A DNA stretch of 64,000 nucleotides, from NCBI RefSeq assembly GCF_018982885.2, contig NZ_CP081848.1, positions 2,046,001 to 2,110,000 of the forward strand. Direction: 5' to 3'. This stretch comes from Polymorphobacter megasporae. GTDB lineage: Bacteria; Pseudomonadota; Alphaproteobacteria; Sphingomonadales; Sphingomonadaceae. Below, piece by piece: positions 19,000 through 28,403 of this stretch. Position numbers and translations under genes: made by a program. How positions within the stretch are numbered: position 1 is the first letter of the stretch; the number at the start of each line of letters is the position of its first letter. Under the pieces are notes generated by a model, which saw only the letters and a program-made list of their open reading frames with translations, was not told where the DNA came from and made no database searches.

Positions 19000-19566
19000 G
19001 TGCTGCCGTCCGTCGAGCGGAGCGATTTCCCGTCGATGGCGATCGTTGTCATGGGCGTCAGTGGGAGCGGCAAGTCGACCTTGGGGGCGTTGCTCGCCGC
19101 GCGGTTGGGGTGCCGGTTCGTCGAGGGCGACACCTTCCATGACGCTGCGGCGATCGCGATGATGCGGTCGGGGCAGCCGCTCGGCGACCGCGAGCGTTGG
19201 CCGTGGCTCGATCGCGTCGGCGCAGCGCTGGCGCGCGAGGTATTGGCGATCGGCGTCGTCGTCGTCGCATGCTCGGCGCTCAAGCGCGTCTATCGCGACC
19301 GGCTCGCGGGATGCGTCACGGTGCCGACGCGGTTCGTGCTGCTCGATGCCGACGCCGACACGCTGCGTGAACGGCTGACCGAACGCGCGGGTCACTACAT
19401 GCCGCCGAGCCTGCTCGCGAGCCAGCTCGCCACGCTCGAACGCCCGGCGGCCGATGAGGCGGCGCTGACCCTCGACACCGGCACGCCGCCGGACCTGCTC
19501 GCACGAACCGCGTTCGACTGGCTCGCGCGCCCGCTTGCCATGCCCCCGAACGGGACCCGTCCATGA
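19000..19566 (+). CDS. gntK: Gluconokinase
   Basis: Phosphorylates D-gluconate to 6-phosphogluconate in the cytoplasm, feeding the Entner-Doudoroff and pentose phosphate routes. The P-loop GVSGSGKST lies at about residues 19-27, followed by the family pattern GDTFHDAAAIAMM, SGQPLGDRERWPWL and VVACSALKRVYRD, and later RAGHYMPPSLLASQLATLE. Length 188 fits thermoresistant-type gluconokinases. The start is either GTG 19000, which has GGGGGAAG at good spacing, or ATG 19036; the GTG was chosen for its ribosome site. Its stop overlaps the esterase ATG by four bases. Divergent from the beta-helix/receptor operon. Confidence 0.92.
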   Translation: MLPSVERSDFPSMAIVVMGVSGSGKSTLGALLAARLGCRFVEGDTFHDAAAIAMMRSGQPLGDRERWPWLDRVGAALAREVLAIGVVVVACSALKRVYRDRLAGCVTVPTRFVLLDADADTLRERLTERAGHYMPPSLLASQLATLERPAADEAALTLDTGTPPDLLARTAFDWLARPLAMPPNGTRP

Positions 19567-20456
19567 CGATCAAATGCATCTTGATTGCGGTGTTGCTCGC
19601 GGTTGCCGGACGGACCGAAGCGCAGTCTCCGCCGGGGCCGCCGATTGTCGCGTTGTGGCCGCAAGGCGCGCCGGGTTCGGAGGAGCGCCGCGTCGAACCC
19701 GAGATCGTCGAGAACACCTACGTCCGCAACGTCCACCAGCCGTCGCTGGCGGTATTCCGCGCCGATCCCGCACATGCGAATGGTGCGGCGGTGATCGTCG
19801 TCCCGGGCGGCGGGCACCGAATGCTCGTCTGGGTCAACGAGGGCGTGATGCCGGCGCGAACGCTCAATCGCTTTGGCGTCACCGTGTTCGTGCTCAAGTA
19901 TCGCCTCGCCCGCGAAGCCGGCTCGAAATACGATATTGCGCGCGATGCCGCCGCCGATGCGCGCCGTGCAGTCCGCTGGGTCCGCGCACATGCCGCGGAG
20001 TACGGCGTCGATCCCCACCGGGTCGGGCTGATGGGGTTCTCGGCGGGCGGTGAAGTGGTGTCGATGGTCGCCGACGCACCCGCACCGCCGATACCGGCGA
20101 ATGCCGACGCGATCGACCGCCTCAGTGCGCGGCCAGATTTCCAGGTGCTGGTGTATCCCGGCCCGCTCGGTATTCCCGCGCCCGCGGCCGCAGGCGCGCC
20201 GCCCGCGTTCCTTGTCGCAGGGACGCTCGATCAATGCTGCGCTGTGCCGGTGCTGACCCTGTATCAGCAGCTTCGCACCGTGGGCGTGTCGGTCGAGTTG
20301 CACCTGTTCGCCGACACCGATCATGCGTTCAACGTCGGGATGCATTCGGAGCGGCTCGGGGTCGCGCATTGGCCTGACCGCCTCGCCGACTGGCTGTCGG
20401 ACGGGGGATGGCTCCGTCCCGATGGAGGGGCGAAGCCGACCCCCGGCAATTACTAA
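19563..20456 (+). CDS. Exported alpha/beta-hydrolase, carbohydrate-esterase-like
   Basis: 297 residues with a signal peptide (MTIKCILIAVLLAVAGRTEAQ). Oxyanion-region PGGGH near residue 82, nucleophile elbow GFSAGG with Ser160, Asp in AGTLDQ near residue 221, and His in DTDHAFN near 257: a complete Ser-Asp-His triad. The WPQGAPG opening and overall layout resemble acetyl-xylan-esterase-like (BD-FAE/axe-type) proteins of sugar-degrading loci. It would remove acyl groups from a polysaccharide or oligosaccharide in the periplasm; the exact substrate is inference. Coupled by an ATGA overlap to gluconokinase, and converging on the regulator gene with a three-base overlap. Confidence 0.82.
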   Translation: MTIKCILIAVLLAVAGRTEAQSPPGPPIVALWPQGAPGSEERRVEPEIVENTYVRNVHQPSLAVFRADPAHANGAAVIVVPGGGHRMLVWVNEGVMPARTLNRFGVTVFVLKYRLAREAGSKYDIARDAAADARRAVRWVRAHAAEYGVDPHRVGLMGFSAGGEVVSMVADAPAPPIPANADAIDRLSARPDFQVLVYPGPLGIPAPAAAGAPPAFLVAGTLDQCCAVPVLTLYQQLRTVGVSVELHLFADTDHAFNVGMHSERLGVAHWPDRLADWLSDGGWLRPDGGAKPTPGNY

Positions 20457-21139
20457 AGCTCGCTCGGCATCAGGCGCTTGCGCCCCTCAGAAAGGTGCCA
20501 GCGCATCGCCAGCGCGGCCCCGTCGCAATCCTGCGCCCGGATCGCCTCGACGATCATCTCATGCTCGCGCAGCATTGCGCCGAGGACGTGCGGCGGGCGC
20601 GAGCGCGAAATGTCGACCCCGGCGCGCATGACGCGTTCGATGTCGCCGGTCAGCGCGTCGAAGGCGAGGCCGAACGCGGGATTGGCGGTCGCGGCGACGA
20701 TGCGGCGGTGCAATTCCATGTCCTCGGCGTCGGCTGGCTCGTTCGAGAGCATTGCCTCGCGTAACCGGTCGAGGGCAAACTGGATCTCCGCCATCTCCTC
20801 GGTCGACCGGCGCGCCGCCGCGAGCCGTGCCGCCTCCGCTTCGAGGACGAAGCGAACCTCGTAGCTGCCGAGCGTCGAAGACAGTTCGGACATCGGCAGG
20901 TACGTCATCAGCCGGTCCGACGGGCGGCTCTTGACGAACGATCCGGCACCGCGCCGCGCTTCGGTGATACCATCCGACGCCAGCCGCACCAGCGCCTCGC
21001 GGACCATCGTCCGCGAAATGCCGAACAGCTCGGCAAGACGCGCTTCCGACGGCAGGCGGTCGCCGACATCGAGGCTGTCGGCCTTGATGATCTCGACGAT
21101 CCCCGAATAGGCTTTGTCGGCGAGCCGCTGCACGGTCAT
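20453..21139 (-). CDS. FadR-subfamily GntR transcriptional regulator
   Basis: 228 residues: an N-terminal winged helix (residues 8-75, DVGDRLPSEARLAELFGISRTMVREALVRLASDGI) and a C-terminal all-helical FCD ligand domain with metal-binding type His residues (ELHRRIVAAT, MLREHEMIVEAI). This class usually binds a sugar acid such as gluconate and releases operator DNA. It lies 26 bases downstream of the GntP permease gene on the same strand, and is presumably in one operon with it. Likely controls the surrounding gluconate locus; the palindrome at 7156 is one possible site. Confidence 0.93.
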   Translation of the reverse strand: MTVQRLADKAYSGIVEIIKADSLDVGDRLPSEARLAELFGISRTMVREALVRLASDGITEARRGAGSFVKSRPSDRLMTYLPMSELSSTLGSYEVRFVLEAEAARLAAARRSTEEMAEIQFALDRLREAMLSNEPADAEDMELHRRIVAATANPAFGLAFDALTGDIERVMRAGVDISRSRPPHVLGAMLREHEMIVEAIRAQDCDGAALAMRWHLSEGRKRLMPSEL

Positions 21140-21165
21140 GTCCGATTCCCGTCTGTCGTCACGGC

Positions 21166-22512
21166 CTAGAGGAACCTACTGGCAATCAGGATGAACACCA
21201 GTCCGACGACCGACACCGCGGTTTCCAGCAGCGACCACGTGCGGAACGTCCCCGGCATGTCGGTGCCGAGGTAGCTCTTCACCAGCCAGAAGCCGGGATC
21301 GTTGACGTGGCTGAAGAAGACCGATCCAGCGCCGATCGCAAGCACGGTCCATTCGGGCGACACGCCCGAACTCACGACCAGCGCCGGCATGATCCCGGCG
21401 GTGGTGATCGTCGCGACGGTCGCCGAGCCGATCGACAGCCGGATCGCCGCCGCGACGAGCCAAGCGACAAGCAGCGGCGACAGCGCGCCGTGGCTGGCGA
21501 CGCGGGCGAGGAGATCGGAAATGCCTGCCTGGACCAGCACCTGCTTGAGGCCGCCGCCCGCGCCGATCGCGAGCAATATGGTCCCCGCCGGAACCATCGC
21601 TTCGGCCCAGATCGCGTCCTGCACCCCCCGCTCGAACAAGCGGCGGCCGAACAGCAGCGGCAACGCGGCGAGGCAGGCGATCAGTAAGGCGAGCACGGGA
21701 TTGCTGGCGACGCCGAGCCACGCGAAATTCGGCGCGACCGACTTCGGCAGGAGCGCCTCGACCTGTCCGGCGGCGATCAGCACCACCGGCATCAGGATGA
21801 CGATCAGCGCGCGACCGACGCCGGGGTCGGGGACGTCGAGCTTGACCGCGGCCAGCACCGGCGGCGCGATCCGCACGCCGCGCGCGGTGAACTTCGACAG
21901 GATGGGGCCAGCGATGATCGCGGTTGGAATGCCGACCAGCAGGCCATAACCGATCGTCCGCGCGAGGTTCGCGTGGAGGGCGTCGACCGCGAGCAACGGC
22001 CCGGGGTGCGGCGGTACCAGCGCGTGGACCACGGCGAGGCCAGCGATCGCGCACAGCATCAGCGAAAGCTTCGCCTCGTCGCCGCGGCCCTTCACCGGCA
22101 GCGCGGCGGCGGCAGTGGCGACGATCGGCAGCAGCAGCACCAGCCCGGTCTCGAAGAACAGCGGCAGACCGATGACGAGCCCCGCGATCAATGCGGCAAA
22201 CGGCGCTCCGGCGACGCCCGAGGCTTTGAGCGCGGCGCGCGCAAGACCGCCGGCTCCGTCCGAAAGCTGCAGCATCGCACCGAGCGCCAGCCCCAGCGCA
22301 ACGACCAGCCCGGTCCCGCCGAGAATGTCGCCGACGCCCTTTTGCACCGCCTTCGACGTTACCGCGATCGGCATGCCCGACAACAGGCCGACGGCAAACG
22401 CGCCGCATAACAAGGCAATGAATGGATGGAGCCGGCCCCGGACGACGAGGATCACCGATAAGGCGATGCCACTGACGGCTGCAGCGATCAGTCGCGCGTC
22501 GGCGACGATCAT
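21166..22512 (-). CDS. gntP: GntP-family gluconate permease
   Basis: Inner-membrane proton symporter, 448 residues with about twelve hydrophobic segments. GntP hallmarks include GLPLFFETGLVLLLPI, HALVPPHPGPL, SIGSATVATITTAG and FSHVNDPGFWLVK followed by the TFRTWS segment near the C-terminus. GntP relatives also move fructuronate, glycerate or D-serine; gluconate is favoured because a gluconokinase lies in the same locus. It would bring periplasmically formed gluconate to that kinase. Followed closely by the FadR-type regulator. The 291-base region upstream (22513-22803) is shared with the rightward LuxR-type gene and holds its promoter. Confidence 0.93.
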   Translation of the reverse strand: MIVADARLIAAAVSGIALSVILVVRGRLHPFIALLCGAFAVGLLSGMPIAVTSKAVQKGVGDILGGTGLVVALGLALGAMLQLSDGAGGLARAALKASGVAGAPFAALIAGLVIGLPLFFETGLVLLLPIVATAAAALPVKGRGDEAKLSLMLCAIAGLAVVHALVPPHPGPLLAVDALHANLARTIGYGLLVGIPTAIIAGPILSKFTARGVRIAPPVLAAVKLDVPDPGVGRALIVILMPVVLIAAGQVEALLPKSVAPNFAWLGVASNPVLALLIACLAALPLLFGRRLFERGVQDAIWAEAMVPAGTILLAIGAGGGLKQVLVQAGISDLLARVASHGALSPLLVAWLVAAAIRLSIGSATVATITTAGIMPALVVSSGVSPEWTVLAIGAGSVFFSHVNDPGFWLVKSYLGTDMPGTFRTWSLLETAVSVVGLVFILIASRFL

Positions 22513-22803
22513 CGCACGGGCGCCGATACCTTCACACGACGCGGCCTGCTTGAAATGGCGCGCGAATGGCTCGACCGATGTGCTTCGATGCCCAACTCAG
22601 CTCTCTCCCTCGACTGTGTCGCGTTGTCACCAGGCAGACTGGCGCCGCACCATCGTTTCGCTAGACTAGTATGACAGCATTGCCACGGTCGCTACTGAAA
22701 ACTGGAAAATGTGGCGAGTATTGCGCCGAAAACGGTTTTGCCGCTTGAGTCTGTCCAACAAGTTCAGTTACGCTGACGGCACGGCGCGACTCATGTCGAC
22801 GCA

Positions 22804-23136
22804 ATGAGATCGGTGCAAACCGACGACAAATGGAGCGTGGTCGATGATCGCGCGAAGAGGGGGAGAGTCGACTTGATAGCTATCCAGACCGACGGCGCGG
22901 CGTCTTCTGGCGCGACCCGCGATAGCGACGTGCCGGGCCGTGTTCACCTGACGCCGACCCAGCGCAAGGTTCTCGATGGCGTTCATTCTGGGCGGCTCAA
23001 CAAGCAGATCGCTTTCGATCTCGGGGTCGCCGAAGCCACCGTGAAGGCACACATGACGATCCTGATGCGCAAGCTCAACGTCCGCAATCGGACTCAGGTC
23101 GCCGTCGTCGCCCAGATGATCAGCGCTGGTCTCTGA
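22804..23136 (+). CDS. Stand-alone LuxR-type helix-turn-helix protein
   Basis: 110 residues from ATG 22804. The C-terminal 60 residues are a LuxR/FixJ-type DNA-binding domain (LTPTQRKVLDGVHSGRLNKQ, then DLGVAEATVKAHMTILMRKL and NVRNRTQVAV). The first 45 residues are polar and match no receiver or autoinducer domain. ATG 22804 has no clear ribosome site, whereas a TTG at 22873 in the same frame is preceded by GGGGGAGAG, so the protein may be only 87 residues. It precedes an M14 peptidase gene by 119 bases. Target genes and signal are unknown. Confidence 0.78.
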   Translation: MRSVQTDDKWSVVDDRAKRGRVDLIAIQTDGAASSGATRDSDVPGRVHLTPTQRKVLDGVHSGRLNKQIAFDLGVAEATVKAHMTILMRKLNVRNRTQVAVVAQMISAGL

Positions 23137-23255
23137 GCTGGCGCATTTCTCCCGCAATGCGGAAGGTTAACGAAACACTGTCTATCGCGCCGCTAATCGC
23201 GCACTCTAATGCTGCGCTGCTCACTCGATACAGCGGAGCGGGGGGAAGGGGTTTT

Positions 23256-26060
23256 ATGCGGCGGTTTCGGGGCGGCAGTTTTTTTGCGGCGGTACTGGCA
23301 GCGATCATCGCTATTCCCGCCGATGCCAGCGTCGCTCCGGCGACGACGGCGACGATCACCAATCCTGCGGCACTGCTGAAGTTCGAGCCCGGCGCCGATT
23401 ACGTCCTGGCCAACTACACCCAGATCAGCGCGTGGCTTCATCAGATCGCGGGCGAGAGCGACCGCATCAAGCTCATCAGCATCGGCAAGACCGCCGAGGG
23501 CCGCGACCAATATATGGCGATCGTCTCGTCGCCCGAAAACATCCGCAATTTGGACCGGCTTCGCGAAATCTCGCGGCGGCTCGCGCTCGCCAAGGGTATG
23601 ACCGACGACGAGGCGCACAAATTGGCGGCCGAGGGACGCTCGGTCGTCTGGATGGACGCCGGGCTGCACGCGACCGAGGTCGTCCCCGCGCAGTCGCACA
23701 TCGAGATCATCCACGAGATGCTGACTCGCAACGATCCCGAGACGCTGCGGCTGCTCGGCGACGACGTCATGCTGTTCGTCTTCGCCAACCCCGACGGGCT
23801 CGAACTCGTGTCAAACTGGTACATGCGCCCCGCCGATCCGACGAAGCGGGTCAGCGACACGATCCCGATCCTGTACCAGAAATATATCGGCCACGACGAC
23901 AACCGCGACAGCTTCGCCTCGACCCAGCCCGAGACGACCAACATGAACCGCGCGGCGTATCGCGACTGGTTTCCACAGATCCTCTACAACCAGCACCAGA
24001 CCGGGCCGCTCGGGGCGGTCGTGTTCATTCCGCCGTTCCGCGATCCGTATAACTTCAACAACGAACCGCTCGTCATCAACCAGACCGATATCGTCGGCGG
24101 GATGATGCACGCGCGCCTCGTCGCGCAGGGCAAGGGCGGGTCGGTGATGCGATCGGGGGCGCCGTATTCGACGTGGTTCAACGGCGGGGTCCGGACGATC
24201 GGCTATTTCCACAACCAGATCGGCATCCTGACCGAGATCATCGGCAACCCGACCCCGTTCGACCTGCCGCTTGTGCCGGCGAACCAGCTCGCGCGCGAGG
24301 ACGAGGTGATGCCGATCGCGCCGCAGAAGTGGCATTTCCAGCAGTCGCTCGATTACATGAAGGAAATGGACCGCGCGATCCTCGACTATGCGTCGCGGTA
24401 TCGCGAGACCGTCCTGTTCAACCGCTACGTCATGGGCCGCAACCAGATCGCGAAGGGCAGCAGCGATAGCTGGATCGTGACACCGAAGCGGATCGAGGCG
24501 CTCAAGACCGCGGCGGCGGCGATCAAGACCGAGCACAAGGGCACCCCGCTCGACGGGCTGACCGGGTATAATAGCCGCGATATCGTTCCCGCGAGCCTGT
24601 ACCAGACGGTGCTGCAGGATCCGGCGATGCGCACGCCCCGGGCATACATCATCCCGGGCGATCGCCAGCCGGATATGCCGACGACGATCAAGTTCCTCAA
24701 CGCGTTGATCAAGACCGGGATCGACGTCGAGCGGGCGGACGCGCCGCTCAGCTTTGCTGGGGTCACCTATCCCGCCGGATCATTCGTCGTTCGCACCGAC
24801 CAGGCGTTCCGGCCGCATGTCCTCGACATGTTCGAGCCGCAGGACCACCCGCAGGACTTCGCCTATCCCGGCGGTCCGCCGATCAAGCCGTACGACGTCA
24901 CCGGCTATACGCTGGCGCTGCAGATGAACGTCCGCTTCGACCGCGTGCTCGACGCCTTCGCGCCAAAGTTTCCTGCTGTCGCCGACGTGATCGACGCACC
25001 GCCCGCGGGCCACATTGTCGGGGAGGGGCGTGCTGGCTTCGTCGTTAGCCATGCGACGAACAACAGCTTCACTTTGTCCAACCGGCTGCTCAAGGCGCGA
25101 CTGCCGGTGTTCTGGCTTAAGTCGCCGACGATCGTTGCTGGCGCGACCCTCGCGCCGGGTGCGCTGTGGATCCCGGCATCGGCGAGGGCGAAAGCGATTG
25201 TTTCGCAGAGCGTCGGCCCGCTCGGCATCGACGCCTATGCGATTGCCGCAAAGCCCGTGGGTGACACCATCGCGGTCAAGCCCGCGCGGATCGGGCTGGT
25301 CGACGTCTATGGCGGGTCGATGGCGTCGGGCTGGACCCGCTGGCTATTCGACCAGTTCGAATTTCCATACACCCGGGTTTACCCGCAGGAGCTCGACAAA
25401 GGCGGCCTCGACCGTAAGTATGACGTCCTGATCCTCCAGAGCGACGTCCTGGGACGCGAGGAGGGCAGCGGTCGCGAACAGCCCAAGGCCGAAGATATTC
25501 CAGTCGAGTACCGCGCAATGCTCGGCCGGATCAGCGCCGAGCGTACCTATCCGGCGATCGCCAGCTTCGCCAAGGCCGGGGGCACGGTGATCGCAGTCGG
25601 CGACGCGTCGCGGATCGGCCCGGCGCTCGGCGTGCCAGTGAAGAACATCCTCGTCACCGCCGGGGCCGACGGTAAGGACAAGCCGATTTCGTCGAGCAAG
25701 CTCTACGTTCCCGGCTCGATCGTGACGGTAAAAGTCGATGTCGCCGACCCGCTTGCCTACGGCGTCCCCGAAGCCGTCAATATGTTCTACAATAACAATC
25801 CGGTGTTCAGCCTGACGTCCGGCGCGACGACGGCGCGGCAGGTTGCCGGATATTACAACGACGACCCGCTCGTGTCGGGTTGGGCGTGGGGCCAGAAACT
25901 GCTGAACGGCAACGCCAGCATCGTCGACGCAACGCTCGGTCGCGGCCGGGTCTATCTCCTCGGTGGCGAGGTCACGCAGCGCGGCCAGCCCTACGCGACC
26001 TTCAAGTTCCTGTTCAACGGCATCTTTGTCGGTCCTGCCGAAGCACAACGCGGGTCATGA
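23256..26060 (+). CDS. Exported M14-family zinc metallopeptidase
   Basis: 934 residues from ATG 23256, chosen for its GGGGAAGGGG ribosome site and the signal peptide that follows (MRRFRGGSFFAAVLAAIIAI). The N-terminal catalytic domain is of the carboxypeptidase A (M14) type: GKTAEGRDQYMAIVS, zinc ligands in HATEV near residue 136, a further His in YNQHQTGPLG near 247, and a candidate catalytic Glu in HNQIGILTEIIGNP. The C-terminal 500 residues are the extra domain found in the large secreted M14 proteins of Gram-negative bacteria. Role: peptide degradation in the periplasm. It converges on the ABC permease with a six-base overlap. Confidence 0.88.
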   Translation: MRRFRGGSFFAAVLAAIIAIPADASVAPATTATITNPAALLKFEPGADYVLANYTQISAWLHQIAGESDRIKLISIGKTAEGRDQYMAIVSSPENIRNLDRLREISRRLALAKGMTDDEAHKLAAEGRSVVWMDAGLHATEVVPAQSHIEIIHEMLTRNDPETLRLLGDDVMLFVFANPDGLELVSNWYMRPADPTKRVSDTIPILYQKYIGHDDNRDSFASTQPETTNMNRAAYRDWFPQILYNQHQTGPLGAVVFIPPFRDPYNFNNEPLVINQTDIVGGMMHARLVAQGKGGSVMRSGAPYSTWFNGGVRTIGYFHNQIGILTEIIGNPTPFDLPLVPANQLAREDEVMPIAPQKWHFQQSLDYMKEMDRAILDYASRYRETVLFNRYVMGRNQIAKGSSDSWIVTPKRIEALKTAAAAIKTEHKGTPLDGLTGYNSRDIVPASLYQTVLQDPAMRTPRAYIIPGDRQPDMPTTIKFLNALIKTGIDVERADAPLSFAGVTYPAGSFVVRTDQAFRPHVLDMFEPQDHPQDFAYPGGPPIKPYDVTGYTLALQMNVRFDRVLDAFAPKFPAVADVIDAPPAGHIVGEGRAGFVVSHATNNSFTLSNRLLKARLPVFWLKSPTIVAGATLAPGALWIPASARAKAIVSQSVGPLGIDAYAIAAKPVGDTIAVKPARIGLVDVYGGSMASGWTRWLFDQFEFPYTRVYPQELDKGGLDRKYDVLILQSDVLGREEGSGREQPKAEDIPVEYRAMLGRISAERTYPAIASFAKAGGTVIAVGDASRIGPALGVPVKNILVTAGADGKDKPISSSKLYVPGSIVTVKVDVADPLAYGVPEAVNMFYNNNPVFSLTSGATTARQVAGYYNDDPLVSGWAWGQKLLNGNASIVDATLGRGRVYLLGGEVTQRGQPYATFKFLFNGIFVGPAEAQRGS

Positions 26061-27539
26061 CGCAGGTTGGTCGCTCCGTGCCTCGACCGCCCCGGCCATG
26101 ATCATTGCGCCGAGCAACGCCGGAGCGATTGCCCACAGCGATCCGCGCGCGGCGAGTGCGGCGGTCCCGGCCCACGCGCCCGCCAGGGCGACCTCGCCGA
26201 GGCCGACGACGAACGACCCGGATTGGCGGCGACGGAAGGCTGAACGTGGCTGGGGGCGGCCGAACCACGCCTGAAGCAAGGCGGCGGTCAGCGCCGCGAC
26301 ACTACCCATGACGAGCACGACGAGCGCGGCCCATGGCGCAGCCTGCACGATGGCGAGCGCGGCGACGATCGCGACTCCGGCCGGGATAAGGCAGGCGGCA
26401 GCGAGCTTGGCGCGCTCGATTGCGGCGCGTGCCACCGGTGCCGCAGCGAGAAGATCGGGCGCGTCCTCGGCGCAGACGATGATCCACGCGAGCGACGATG
26501 CGAGCAGCCCGGCGCACGCGGTCGCGGCAGCGGCGATCCCTGGCGCATCGAGGCCATGCTTGTCGCGCAGGACCAGCGCGGCCAGCGGGATCATGTAGAT
26601 TAGCCGCAGCGCGATCTGCGTGATGAGTTCGGGATCGCGCACGACCAGCCGCAATTCCTTCGTCACGATGATCCGCGCGAGACCGGTGCCGAAGCGGACA
26701 CGACGGTCGCGCGCGACGACGTGCCGGGCCCCGGTGTCGCTTGATGCCGCAAGATGCCGCGCGCCTGACCGTGTCGCAATCCACGTCGCGCCCAGCGCGA
26801 CCGCAGCCATCGCCAGCAACGGCCCGCTTTCGCCGAGTACGGCACGCGCCGGCCAGTCGAGCGGGGTCGGCCATGGTGCCGTGACGAGGTGCGAAAGATT
26901 GTGCGACAGCGCCGGCGAGACATTTTGGAGCTGGGCGAGCAAGAAGATCGCCCCGCCCATCACCGCCGCACCCAGCTGCGCTACCGTCCGCGCCCGCCGC
27001 GCGCCGATGGCATCGTAAAGCACTCCGATCAAACCGATTGAAATCGCCGTCGCGACTGTCGCGTCGACCGCGATCATAACGAGGCCGCCGAGCCAGCGCG
27101 GATGGCCGAGAATTGCAGAAGTAATCAGGAATGGCGCGGTGAATAGCAGGAACGGCGCGGCGACGGTGAAAATGACGCCGATCGCCTTGACCGCGAGCAC
27201 GCGGGTCGGCGGCAGCGGCGCCGACAGCAGCAGGTCGAGATCCTGGCGCTCGTGGAACGTCCGCAAGACTGCGATCGACGCCGTCGACATCATCAAGATG
27301 AGGAGTCCGACCACCGCCGCGCCGAGGTAGCCGAGGACCGCGACGCGCATATGCTCGGAGACCGGGCCGACGTCGCTCAGCGACCATGCGAGAAGCACGC
27401 CGCCGATCGTCGGCACGGTCGCGAGCAGGATCGTCGGGACGTTACGCGCGAACCAGCTCGTTCGCGTTCCCGTACCGCGCAACGCAAGGCGCAATTCATG
27501 GCTGAGGAGCCACGTAAACCCGCCCGGCGCCGGCCTCAT
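26055..27539 (-). CDS. ABC transporter permease (ABC-2 exporter type)
   Basis: 494 residues with about ten hydrophobic segments. Start at ATG 27539, which overlaps the stop of the ATPase gene by four bases; the open frame above that ATG is the antisense of the ATPase and is not protein-like. N-terminal LLSHELRLALRG and a mid-protein IIVTKELRLVVRDPEL look like two coupling segments, as in two-fold permeases of ABC exporters. Substrate unknown. Forms a two-gene exporter with 27536-28267. Confidence 0.8.
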   Translation of the reverse strand: MRPAPGGFTWLLSHELRLALRGTGTRTSWFARNVPTILLATVPTIGGVLLAWSLSDVGPVSEHMRVAVLGYLGAAVVGLLILMMSTASIAVLRTFHERQDLDLLLSAPLPPTRVLAVKAIGVIFTVAAPFLLFTAPFLITSAILGHPRWLGGLVMIAVDATVATAISIGLIGVLYDAIGARRARTVAQLGAAVMGGAIFLLAQLQNVSPALSHNLSHLVTAPWPTPLDWPARAVLGESGPLLAMAAVALGATWIATRSGARHLAASSDTGARHVVARDRRVRFGTGLARIIVTKELRLVVRDPELITQIALRLIYMIPLAALVLRDKHGLDAPGIAAAATACAGLLASSLAWIIVCAEDAPDLLAAAPVARAAIERAKLAAACLIPAGVAIVAALAIVQAAPWAALVVLVMGSVAALTAALLQAWFGRPQPRSAFRRRQSGSFVVGLGEVALAGAWAGTAALAARGSLWAIAPALLGAMIMAGAVEARSDQPAS

Positions 27540-28267
27540 TCGCCCGCCAGCGCGATGAACATTTCCTCGAGGCTGGCTCCGGTGTCGCCGCGGCGGCTGC
27601 GAAGCTCGTCGAGTGTCCCCTCGGCGACGAGGCGGCCTGCGCGGATGATGCCGATCCGGTCGGCGAGCCGCTCGGCGACCTCGAGAATGTGGGTCGTCAG
27701 GATCACCGTGCCCCCGGCGACGACCCGCGCGACGAGCAGATCCTTGACCTGCCGCGCCGCGCCCGCGTCGAGCCCGGTCAACGGCTCGTCGAGGATGAGC
27801 AGCGCGGGGTCGTGGATCAACGCCCCGGCGAGCGCGGTCTTCTGCTTCATGCCGCGCGAGAAGGTTTCGCAGCGTGCGTCGCGCTGCTCCCAAAGATCGA
27901 GCCAACGGAGCAATTCTTCCGCTTTCACCGCAGCAGGGCCGGGGTCGATGCCCCATAGTCCGGCGACGAACTCGAGATATTCGAGCGGGCTCAGCTTGTC
28001 GTAGAGTAATGAATCGTCGGGCAGCCACGCGACCCTGCGCTTCGCCGCGATCGGATCGCTAAGCGCGTCGATCCCGAAAATATCGATGCCGCCCGAGTCG
28101 GGTGAGAGCAGCCCCGCGACCATCCGAAGCGTCGTCGTCTTCCCCGCGCCATTTGGGCCCAACAAGGCGTAGAGTTCGCCGGCGCGGACGACGAGATCGA
28201 GGTCGTCGACGGCGACGCGCGAAAAGGATTTACGCAGCTTCGAGACGGTCAGCGCGGCGTCGGTCAT
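27536..28267 (-). CDS. ABC transporter ATP-binding protein
   Basis: 243 residues from ATG 28267 (GGGGGAC upstream). Walker A LLGPNGAGKTTTLR near residue 38, signature FSRGMKQKTALAGAL, Walker B ALLILDEPLTGLD and H-loop ILTTHILEVAERL are all present. It is a typical ATPase of the CcmA/NatA type that pairs with ABC-2 permeases. The start upstream at 28510 was rejected: that extension is rich in Arg and Ser and has no domain. Its stop overlaps the permease start. Confidence 0.93.
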   Translation of the reverse strand: MTDAALTVSKLRKSFSRVAVDDLDLVVRAGELYALLGPNGAGKTTTLRMVAGLLSPDSGGIDIFGIDALSDPIAAKRRVAWLPDDSLLYDKLSPLEYLEFVAGLWGIDPGPAAVKAEELLRWLDLWEQRDARCETFSRGMKQKTALAGALIHDPALLILDEPLTGLDAGAARQVKDLLVARVVAGGTVILTTHILEVAERLADRIGIIRAGRLVAEGTLDELRSRRGDTGASLEEMFIALAGE

Positions 28268-28403
28268 CGTCGTCCCCCGGCCGCGGGGGTCACTCCGCGG
28301 CCCAGGGCTTTGTGACTCGATTTGCCGTGACAGCAAACCGATAAGACGATGACCGCGCCGCGCTCCCCCGCTCAGGCGCGCACGGGCGACGCGCGCCGAA
28401 GCC

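Noticed and set aside
26055-28028. Long reading of the ABC permease with 160 extra N-terminal residues
   Set aside because: The extension is the antisense side of the ATPase gene; ATG 27539 is coupled to the ATPase stop.
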